This document shows, piece after piece, positions 57,200 through 64,000 of a DNA stretch of 64,000 nucleotides. Source of the DNA: Burkholderia guangdongensis (GTDB lineage Bacteria; Pseudomonadota; Gammaproteobacteria; Burkholderiales; Burkholderiaceae); assembly GCF_013403875.1 (NCBI RefSeq), contig NZ_JACBNX010000009.1:168113-232112 (forward strand). Reading direction: 5' to 3'. Made by a program: the position numbers and the translations under genes. Each line of letters begins with the position of its first letter. Positions within the stretch are counted from its first letter, which is position 1. The notes beneath the pieces were generated by a model. It was not told the DNA's origin. It made no database searches and saw only the letters and a list, made by a program, of their open reading frames with translations.

Positions 57200-58657
57200 T
57201 CAAGCAAGGGCATTCGCGACCGGCTGCGCGAGCAGCGCCAGCAGTTCGCGTGCGTCCTCGAGCCGCTCGATGTTCAGCACGAGCGATTCGATCTGCTTCT
57301 GGCGTGCCGTATCGATCACCGCACCGGTGAGTGCCCTGAATTTCGCGACGATCTCGTCGTTGGTCATCGGTTCGAGCGGTTCGCCACGCGGATGCCGCAA
57401 CAACATTTCCTCATCGCTTCCGTCTCTGAACGTCACGCGCATGCGCACGGCGCCGCGCGCAAGCGGACCGTCGGCGTCGAAAGACGCGTCGTGCGTCACC
57501 GTAATCTTGCGCATGAAGGCCCAGACGTCATCGGCATCGATACGTGCCGGGCTGAACTGCCGCATCAGGGCTGCGCCGTCGAGAGCAGCCACCGCCACCG
57601 CATAGGCCATATTCATCTGTGCGCCGATGGGCGTGAGCGGGCGCTCGGCCTGCCAGCCGCCATGATGAAACGCCGCACTCGCGCACTCGAGCGCTATCGC
57701 CTCGATGTCGTCCGCGGTCGTGCCACGGCGCGCACGTATTTCGAGCATCGCGCCAATAGGAGCCAGCAGCGCACCCATGGCGGAGAACGGCTTGATGACG
57801 TAGCGCGACGTTTCCCATCGCGCGCCCACATCGGCCGCGATCTGCGACGCGTCCGGGGCATGTCCCTCGCCGAAGGTCGATAGAAAGCCACCGTACTCGC
57901 GCTCGAATACGCGCTTGATTCCGGTGTAGCCGCTGGCCGCAAGCGCGGCGGCGTAAAGCCCCGCCCGCGCCGCAAAGCCGTGGTGCATGCGCTTCGACAT
58001 GGCCTCGAACTGCGCGGCCATGAGCCCGCCCGACTGCGTGGCGGCCAGACCGAGCGCATCTTCGAATGCAGCCGCGTCGAGTCCGCGCAGCTTGCCCGCC
58101 GCGGCCGCGCTGGCGTGCGTGCCGAACACCGCGCCCGAATGCCATCCTCGCGTCAACATCTCCGAGCCGTGGAGCGCCAGCCCCACGCGAGGCCCGACTT
58201 CGTAGCCCGCGATCGCCGCGAGCAGGAAGCGCTCGCCGCTTGCGCCGCCCAGCAGTTCGGTCGTCGCGAAGAGCGAAGGCAGGACGACCGAAGCCGCGTG
58301 CAGCGGCGCGAGCGGGTGAAAATCGTCGAGCTCGAATCCCTGAATGAAGGTGCCGTTGAGCAGCGCGGCGGCTGGCGCAGGCGCGCTGCGTCCCCGGCCG
58401 ATCAGCACGGACGCGCCGTCGCCTTCCATCTCACATACGCTTTCCACCGCGCGTGTGGACCACGGCAGTTGCGCGCCCACCAGCGCGCAGCCGATGCCGT
58501 CGAGTGTCAGGTGCTTGGCCCGCTCGCTGACCACCTGCGGGACGTCATCCTCCTGCAGCCCTGCCAGCCAGCTTGCGAGCGCGCCGGTCGGGCCTTGGGG
58601 ATCGGTGGGGCTCGAAGTATCATTCACCGCATATTCCACTTGACCTGCTACTTTCAT
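57200..58657 (-). CDS. MmgE/PrpD family dehydratase
   Basis: 485 residues. The family includes 2-methylcitrate dehydratase and cis-aconitate decarboxylase. GCALVGAQLPWSTRAVE, LNGTFIQGFELDDFHPLAPLH (split) and GWHSGAVFGTHASAAAAGKL match the N-terminal helical domain; YVIKPFSAMGALLAPIGA is the mid-protein active-site region. The start at 58657 has GGAGTGAGG just upstream. In this operon it probably performs the dehydration step before the LeuCD-like hydratase; decarboxylation is the alternative. Confidence 0.88.
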   Translation of the reverse strand: MKVAGQVEYAVNDTSSPTDPQGPTGALASWLAGLQEDDVPQVVSERAKHLTLDGIGCALVGAQLPWSTRAVESVCEMEGDGASVLIGRGRSAPAPAAALLNGTFIQGFELDDFHPLAPLHAASVVLPSLFATTELLGGASGERFLLAAIAGYEVGPRVGLALHGSEMLTRGWHSGAVFGTHASAAAAGKLRGLDAAAFEDALGLAATQSGGLMAAQFEAMSKRMHHGFAARAGLYAAALAASGYTGIKRVFEREYGGFLSTFGEGHAPDASQIAADVGARWETSRYVIKPFSAMGALLAPIGAMLEIRARRGTTADDIEAIALECASAAFHHGGWQAERPLTPIGAQMNMAYAVAVAALDGAALMRQFSPARIDADDVWAFMRKITVTHDASFDADGPLARGAVRMRVTFRDGSDEEMLLRHPRGEPLEPMTNDEIVAKFRALTGAVIDTARQKQIESLVLNIERLEDARELLALLAQPVANALA

Positions 58658-58717
58658 TTGCCTCACTCCATTTGCAACAGCACGCAAACTATTACATTAG
58701 CGATGCTTACTATTCAG

Positions 58718-59359
58718 TCATTGGCTGGAAGATTTTCCCATCTGAGCCGATTGCATCGTGCTCCAGATCCACGGCCGCTCCTCACGATCGGCGCGCTGCC
58801 ACTCGCGAATTACCTCGCGCAATTGCAGCGTCTGGCTGATCTCATCGAGACCCTGAAGAAGCGCGTTGCGCCGCAGCCCTTCGATCTCAAACGGGATCGT
58901 CAGATCGTGCACGGTGATGTTTTGCTCTACCAGATCGACCTTCACGCTCGCACCGGTCTGCGCCAGACTCGCCAGCGTCTCAATCTGCACCTTCGGGAGC
59001 CGAACCGGCAACAGGCCACTCTGGAAGCAGTTGTTATAGAAGATTTCGCCGAAGCTCTCGGCGATCACACAGCGAATGCCCATGCTCATCAGCGCCCACA
59101 CGGCCCCTTCCCGCGATGAACCGCATCCGAAGTTCGAGCCGGCGAGCAGCACGGGCGCCCCTCGCCACGGCGCGCGGTTGAGAACGAACGACGGATTTTC
59201 GGTGCCGTCCTCGTTGTAGCGCCAGGCTTCGAAAGCGAATTTCCCGAGCGCGTCGCGCGTCTGCTGGGTGAGTCGCTCGATCCGGATCACGATGTCCGTA
59301 TCGACGTTGTCGCGCAGCAGGGGCGCAGCGACGCCTTCGACCACCGTCAACTTATCCAT
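58718..59359 (-). CDS. LeuD-like small subunit of an aconitase-family hydratase
   Basis: 213 residues. The swivel-domain motif GSNFGCGSSREGAVWALM is near 74, and it begins with the VDTDIVIRIERL region. The LeuD family forms a heterodimer with LeuC-type subunits. It overlaps the large-subunit gene by 8 nt. Given the operon it is likely a paralogue acting on a (methyl)citrate-like acid rather than the leucine-biosynthesis enzyme, an inference from context only. Confidence 0.9.
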   Translation of the reverse strand: MDKLTVVEGVAAPLLRDNVDTDIVIRIERLTQQTRDALGKFAFEAWRYNEDGTENPSFVLNRAPWRGAPVLLAGSNFGCGSSREGAVWALMSMGIRCVIAESFGEIFYNNCFQSGLLPVRLPKVQIETLASLAQTGASVKVDLVEQNITVHDLTIPFEIEGLRRNALLQGLDEISQTLQLREVIREWQRADREERPWIWSTMQSAQMGKSSSQ

Positions 59360-60761
59360 GAACGAGACTCCTGATATCCGTTACGACGCCAGTGACAGCG
59401 GCGGCCGCGGCACTTTGCGGACTGGCCAGATGCGTGCGCGCGCCAGGTCCTTGTCGCCCCACGAAATTGCGGTTCGATGTGGAAATCGCTCGCTTGCCGG
59501 GCGGCACGACCTCGCCGTTTGCCGCCACGCACATGCTGCAGCCTGGCTCGCGCCATTCGAAACCCGCTTCGAGAAAGACGCGGTCGAGTCCTTCCGCCTG
59601 CGCTTCGCGCCTCACGTTCTCCGAGCCCGGCACGACCCATGCGTTGACGCCCGCCGCCACGCGACGGCCACGTACGATCTGCGCCGCATCCCGCAGATCG
59701 GAGAGACGCGAATTCGTGCACGAGCCGATAAAAACCCAGTCGACCGCCGTACCGAGCAGCGGCTTGCCGGGTTCGAGCCCCATGTACTCGAGCGCGCCGC
59801 GCCAGGCTTCACGACAGGCCGCGTCCGGCGCCTCTTCCGGCGACGGAATGACGCCATCCACCGGAATCACGTGCTCCGGGCTAGTTCCCCACGTCATCAT
59901 GGGCGTGATACGGCTCGCGTCGAATCGATGCTCGCGATCGAAACGCGCCGCCACATCGGTCGCAAGTGCCCGCCAGTCTGCAAGTGCCAATGCCCACCGG
60001 TCGCCCTCCGGCGCGAACGGCCTTCCCTCGATCCACGCAAACGTCGTATCGTCCGGTGAAATCATGCCGATCTTCGCGCCCAGCTCGATGGACAGATTGC
60101 AGATGGTCATGCGAGCCTCGACGGACAATGCCTCGATGGCCTCGCCCGCATATTCGACGGCATAGCCGCCAGCGCCGTTCGCACCGAGCTGGCCGATCAG
60201 GTAGAGGATCAGATCCTTCGCGCTGGTGCCGGCCGGAAGGCGACCGTCGAAGCTGGCCCGCATGGTTTTCGGCCGCCGCTGCCAAAGCGTCTGGGTGGCC
60301 AGTACATGAGCGACTTCGGACGACCCGATGCCGAACGCGAGTGCACCCAGCCCCCCGTTTGTGCAGGTGTGGCTGTCGCCGCAGACCAGCGTGCTGCCCG
60401 GCAACGTGATACCCAGTTCCGGTGCGGCCACATGCACGATGCCCTGCCCCGGCTCACCGAGATCGAAAAACCGAATGCCGCTCTGCGCGGCCAGCCCCTT
60501 CAGGCCGGCATAAAGCTTCGCGCCGCCCGCATAGCTGAGTCCGGTACGCCCCGGCGCGCTCGACACGGCGTGGTCCGGCGTCGCGAAAGCCAGCTCGGGA
60601 CTCGCCACGGCAAGACCACGCTGTGCCAACGCATACAGGCCCGCCGTGCCGGACAGGTCATGCAGCAGGTGCCGGTCGATGTGCAACAGCGCCCAGTCCT
60701 CCCCGAGCGTGGTGATCACATGGTGCGCCCAGACCTTTTCGAAGAGAGAGGCCGCGCTCAC
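59352..60761 (-). CDS. LeuC-like large subunit of an aconitase-family hydratase
   Basis: 469 residues with a GTG start at 60761 that overlaps the upstream stop (GTGA). All three 4Fe-4S ligands are visible: Cys348 (GSCTNS), Cys408 and Cys411 (GCSMC). VCGDSHTCTNGGLGALAFGIG (split) is the family signature near 127. It interconverts hydroxy-acid isomers through an unsaturated intermediate. The operon partners (PrpD-like, lyase) point to a non-leucine substrate. Confidence 0.92.
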   Translation of the reverse strand: MSAASLFEKVWAHHVITTLGEDWALLHIDRHLLHDLSGTAGLYALAQRGLAVASPELAFATPDHAVSSAPGRTGLSYAGGAKLYAGLKGLAAQSGIRFFDLGEPGQGIVHVAAPELGITLPGSTLVCGDSHTCTNGGLGALAFGIGSSEVAHVLATQTLWQRRPKTMRASFDGRLPAGTSAKDLILYLIGQLGANGAGGYAVEYAGEAIEALSVEARMTICNLSIELGAKIGMISPDDTTFAWIEGRPFAPEGDRWALALADWRALATDVAARFDREHRFDASRITPMMTWGTSPEHVIPVDGVIPSPEEAPDAACREAWRGALEYMGLEPGKPLLGTAVDWVFIGSCTNSRLSDLRDAAQIVRGRRVAAGVNAWVVPGSENVRREAQAEGLDRVFLEAGFEWREPGCSMCVAANGEVVPPGKRAISTSNRNFVGRQGPGARTHLASPQSAAAAAVTGVVTDIRSLVHG

Positions 60762-61645
60762 GATGCGTTCCCTTCCGTCGAAACGGCGTCCGCGCGGAAA
60801 CGGGTGCGCAAGGCATCCCACTCATCCGCGCCGAGCCGCCGGAACCGCTCGCGTACCGAGGCATCGCCGACCGACGACGGTGGCTGGCTACTCTCGCGCA
60901 GCGACACGAGCGCCGCTTCGCAGGCCAGAGCGACCGCACCGATCAGCAGGCTCGGCAGGATCGCGATGCGGTAACCCATCTGCTCCACGTCTCGCAGGTT
61001 GACGTCGGGCGTCTTGCCGCCGCGCACGATGTTGAGCAGGCACGGCCCGTGAACGAGGCGCGGCACAGCTTCGACCTCGTTCAGTCCCTGCACCGCCTCG
61101 ACGAACGCGACGTCGGCGCCCGCTTCGAGCGCTGCATTCGCGCGCCAGATGGCTTCATCGAAACCCTCGACGGCGCGCGCGTCCGTACGGGCAATGATCA
61201 CGAAATTCCCGTCACTGCGCGCGGCCACCGCCGCGCGGATCTTCGCGATGAAGTCCTCGCGCGGCACCAGTTCCTTGCCATCGAGATGACCGCACTTCTT
61301 CGGCATCACCTGGTCTTCGATATGGATCGAAGCGACACCGCGCTGCTCGTATTCGCGAACGGTGCGCGTGACGTTGAGCTCGTTGCCGAAGCCGGTATCT
61401 GCGTCGGCGATCAACGGGAGGGACGCGCTTCGCGCGATCACGCCGGCGTTTTCGACCATTTCGCTCATGGTCAGCAGGCCGTAGTCGGGAAAGCCCCTGG
61501 CCGCAGCCGTGCCCGCGCCCGTCATATAGAGCGCCGAAAAGCCGGTCTGCTGAGCGATGCGGGCAGTCAATCCATCGTATACGCCGGGGGCGACGATCAG
61601 CCCGGCTTTGTTCAGCAGCGCGCGAAGCGCCTGAGTCTGCTTCAT
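60758..61645 (-). CDS. Isocitrate lyase/PEP mutase family lyase (methylisocitrate-lyase-like)
   Basis: 295 residues. Metal-binding ADADTGFGN (Asp81, Asp83) and the lyase signature KKCGH (116-120, catalytic Cys118) with GHLDGKELV identify a C-C lyase rather than a mutase. MTGAGTAAARGFPDYGLLT matches the PrpB-like group. It would split a methylisocitrate-like acid into succinate and a 2-oxo acid. First gene of the operon; ribosome-binding site GGGAGC before ATG 61645. Confidence 0.9.
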   Translation of the reverse strand: MKQTQALRALLNKAGLIVAPGVYDGLTARIAQQTGFSALYMTGAGTAAARGFPDYGLLTMSEMVENAGVIARSASLPLIADADTGFGNELNVTRTVREYEQRGVASIHIEDQVMPKKCGHLDGKELVPREDFIAKIRAAVAARSDGNFVIIARTDARAVEGFDEAIWRANAALEAGADVAFVEAVQGLNEVEAVPRLVHGPCLLNIVRGGKTPDVNLRDVEQMGYRIAILPSLLIGAVALACEAALVSLRESSQPPSSVGDASVRERFRRLGADEWDALRTRFRADAVSTEGNAS

Positions 61646-61732
61646 TCCAATGCTCCCGGTTGGGCGGTGCGAGTGACGTTGAGGCGGTGCGGCTGCGGTA
61701 CCCCCAAAGGCACGGCGCCGCATAGTTATAAT

Positions 61733-61748
61733 GTTATATCCATATAAT
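61733..61748. promoter_or_regulatory. Inverted repeat in the catabolic operon promoter region
   Basis: GTTATAT-CC-ATATAAT, a near-perfect 7-bp inverted repeat in strikingly AT-rich sequence, about 90 bp upstream of the first catabolic gene. TATAAC and TATAAT hexamers on both strands overlap it. It fits an operator for the GntR/HutC regulator, but no binding evidence exists. Confidence 0.5.
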
Positions 61749-61820
61749 GTATAGGCGCAACTACAATCTCCGCGTTCATCGGCAGCGGGGAAGCAAGAAG
61801 GGATCGGGGATTCGGCAGAG

Positions 61821-62142
61821 TGTGGTCGGCGAAGGTGGTCATGGATTTGAAGAAATCGCCGCCACGCCTGCGCGACACGGAACTGAGACTCGCCACGACG
61901 GCGAGCATGTCTGCGCTAGTGAGCCCCATTGCCCGTCCGCCATCGAGGGCCGTCATGGTGAAGGCTGCTGCTCCCAATCAGGCGACGGTGGCCCGAGTAA
62001 GGGCAAGTTTGTCGTGCGGCGCGTCCTTCTCCATGCGCAAATACCACCCTTGAAGGGTAATATTTGCAAGCAATCGACCCTGGAGCAATGGTCAGATCAT
62101 CTGCAGTCATTCACCGAGGCGGCGATCAAGCAGAAGACGGCA
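61821..62142 (-). pseudogene. mqsR: Second, degraded mqsR copy with its upstream region (direct repeat B)
   Basis: Start codon at 62034, then MEKDAPHDKLALTRATVA and an in-frame TGA at codon 19 (61978-61980), where the other copy has CGA. Homology to mqsR continues without a frame break to the FADHT segment and then stops at 61821, losing the last third and the whole of mqsA. The upstream part with the palindromic operator is retained to 62142. The remaining 62143-62430 stretch holds no gene. Confidence 0.88.
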
Positions 62143-62430
62143 ACTGCCTGCGTCTCGCAAAGCGCGACTGCGGGCCAGCACCGGATGCGATTCGTCATGT
62201 CGAACGGACATGTGCGACAAAGATACGTGACTGGCAGTACGAAATTGAGAAAGCCGTTTCGGGTTCGTCGATCGTGGAATTGGCATGTCCCCGAGTCGAT
62301 CGACGGGCTTTTTTCGTAAAGCGGTTATCATGGCAACGTCAGACGTTAGCATGCCCGACACCATTCAGCGCAACCGAAACAGTCGGCGAATATATCGGTT
62401 CGCCGCCTTGCCGGTTCATCACTTCACGCA

Positions 62431-63888
62431 ATGGATCAACTGCTACCGCACTACGAACGAGAACTCGCGCTACTGCGCCGATCGATTGGAACCTTCGCGG
62501 CACGCTATCCCAAAATTGCCGTTCGCCTGGGGATTTCCGGCGACCATTCCGAAGATCCCCATATCGAACGGATGTTGCAGTCGTTCGCCCTCCTCGCCGC
62601 GGATATAGGCAATCGGCTCGACGACAACTATCCTGAATTCGCTGAAGCGCTCCTCGGCATGCTGTATCCCCAGTATCTTCGAGCGGTTCCGGCATGCGCA
62701 GTCGCCCAGTTCGATGTCTCGGACATGTTCGACAAGCTCACCGCGCCATCGGTCATTGCCCGCCACACGGAACTCGCAAGCAAGGCAGAAGACTGCCGTT
62801 TCCGCACCGTATATGACGTAACGCTGGCACCCGTGCGCATTTCGACTGCGCGCTACGCATCGGCTACGGCTGTGCCCTCCGACGTGGTGCTGCCTCCCAG
62901 TACGACCGGCCTGCTCTCCATTACCTTCGAGGTTGCCCGACCCGACCTTCGCATCGAAGCCGTCCCCAGCCCATTGCGCATCCATGTCAACGGCGCCCGC
63001 GAAGTCGTCGGTGCGGCAATGGACACGATGACGATGCGCACGGCAGCGGCCTTCGTCGAAAACATCGAACGTCGCTGGTCACCTCTGACCACACCGCCGC
63101 TCACCGCCGTAGGCTACGAGGGTGCTGAGAAACTGATCAACGAAGACGACGGGCCAGCGGCCCTGCGGCTACTGAGCGAATATTTTGCGTTTCCGAAGAA
63201 ATTCGATTTCGTTGACGTCGATCTCACCGCGCTCGCGCGTGCGGTGGGTCCCAGCCAGAAACTCACATTGCATCTCGCCGTTTGTGGCGTTCATCCGGAT
63301 TCGTGGACGGCACAGCGACTAAAAAATCTGTCGGCCGACCATCTGAAACTCTTTTGCACGCCGATCGTCAACCTGTTTCAGCTTTCGTCGCTACCACTCA
63401 AGCGGAATCCGATCACGAACACATACCCCGTGCAATCCCGGAATACGGATGCCGCCGCCGTCGAAATCTGGTCCGTCGACGCAGTCCGTGCAACAACAGG
63501 CGAGTCCAGAGCGAACATCATTCATCCGTTCACGTCGCTCATGCACGGCAGTTCTGCCAAACCGGCCGGTCCCTATTGGGTTCTCATGCAACACAACGCT
63601 GCCTCGCCATCGGGAAAGAATGAAACCGCGCTCAGCCTGGTCGGACTCGACGGCCGACCGGCGGCCGACACCGGGATCGAACAGATAACGGCAGATGTCT
63701 CCTGCTCGAATGGCAATCTCCCTCGCGCGATGCGGGCCGGTGCCGAGGACGGTGATCTGGTGAACGAGCAGGGAACGATGGTTTCGCGCATCGTGATGCT
63801 GGACGCACCGACAGAAGTCTCGCGATTGCCGAGCGAAGGCGATTCGGCTTGGCGGCTCATCAGAGCCTATCCGGAACCTTGTGTGTGA
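62431..63888 (+). pseudogene. tssF: tssF (T6SS baseplate), cut by an IS element
   Basis: The frame reads as TssF (ImpG/VasA) from residue 1: LPHYERELALLRRSIGTFAA, then DPHIERMLQSFALLAADI, then YPEFAEALLGMLYPQY. TssF proteins are usually around 600 residues. Here native sequence ends at about 63861 (GDSAWRLI) and the last nine codons derive from the IS end, so the C-terminal quarter is separated. No tssE-type gene precedes it; the broken mqsR copy does. A T6SS cluster therefore begins or is broken at this point. Confidence 0.85.
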
Positions 63889-64000
63889 GGCATAAACTGA
63901 TGGCCAAGGAGCCACTTTATGCCACGCAAACGCAAGGAAGAAGTGACGATTGAACCGGGCAAGGGCTTGAACCTTGACCCGGAGCTGATCAAGCAACTGG
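63863..64000 (+). mobile_element. IS256-family insertion sequence, left end (partial)
   Basis: The terminal repeat appears to begin GAGCCTATCCGGAACC at about 63863, similar to IS256-group ends, immediately where tssF loses homology. The transposase starts 56 bp in. The right end is beyond the window, so target duplication cannot be checked. Confidence 0.75.
63919..64000 (+). CDS. IS256-family transposase, N terminus (partial)
   Basis: 27 codons: MPRKRKEEVTIEPGKG followed by LNLDPELIKQL, a start typical of mutator/IS256-type transposases of betaproteobacteria. It runs off the window; the DDE residues are not visible, so the family call rests on the N terminus and the IS end. Confidence 0.7.
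   Translation, partial: MPRKRKEEVTIEPGKGLNLDPELIKQL

Noticed and set aside
58718..60761. Calling the LeuC/LeuD pair as the leucine-biosynthesis enzyme
   Set aside because: The subunits are clearly of that family, but overlap with a methylisocitrate-lyase-like gene and MmgE/PrpD, and absence of leuA/leuB, argue for a catabolic paralogue.

Overview
This window is high-GC chromosomal DNA from a betaproteobacterium, almost certainly Burkholderia. The evidence is a heavily GC-biased codon third position, two Gram-negative-type porins of the Burkholderia family, the gmk-rpoZ-spoT and rph-rdgB-hemW blocks, and a T6SS gene. The species cannot be fixed from the sequence alone.

1-24060, core chromosome. 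A purine-salvage run (xdhC, an adenosine/adenine deaminase, guaD) is followed by a yybP-ykoY-type manganese riboswitch driving a GDT1/UPF0016 transporter. Next come a lipoprotein, pepN, fbp, tRNA-Thr, small membrane and hypothetical genes, a secreted chorismate mutase, a DnaQ-exonuclease/GIY-YIG fusion, a cold-shock gene with a visible promoter and long leader, a candidate sRNA, a porin, greB and two near-identical tRNA-Arg genes. The stringent-response operon yicC/gmk/rpoZ/spoT and rph-rdgB-hemW complete the block. It ends at tRNA-Ser(TGA).

24061-50897, a genomic island at the 3' end of tRNA-Ser. It is bracketed by a direct repeat of about 137 bp that begins inside the tRNA. No integrase gene was found, so it looks immobilised. 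It carries a GNAT toxin/DUF1778 antitoxin pair, transposon debris including an IS66 fragment, a 91-repeat type I-E CRISPR array, a full I-E cas operon (cas8e-cse2-cas7-cas5-cas6e-cas1-cas2) and cas3. A 2199-residue DUF4011/helicase/Vsr-like/DUF3320 protein resembling the one-gene Hhe phage-defence system follows. Then come a small repeat-containing peptide gene, an unknown gene and a mqsRA toxin-antitoxin pair whose toxin is frameshifted. In effect it is a defence island with a TA module at each end.

The main discovery is in the cas3-cas8e gap. Two degenerate CRISPR repeats (38070-38098 and 38120-38148), whose hairpins are kept by compensatory changes, flank a 21-nt pseudo-spacer. That pseudo-spacer matches 18 of 21 bases of a site at 38008-38028, which has a perfect 5'-AAG PAM and overlaps the predicted -35 box of the cas operon. 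This is the layout of a Cas-regulating RNA (CreR-like): a crRNA-like guide that would let Cascade repress its own operon.

50898-64000, accessory chromosome. It contains a porin, a secreted alpha/beta hydrolase, a PEBP-family protein and a tautomerase. A catabolic operon (lyase of the methylisocitrate lyase family, LeuC-like, LeuD-like, MmgE/PrpD, MFS transporter) faces a HutC-type GntR regulator. The operon looks like a 2-methylcitrate-type degradation route for an unidentified tricarboxylate. A second, broken mqsR copy follows, then tssF (T6SS baseplate) cut by an IS256-family element that runs off the window.
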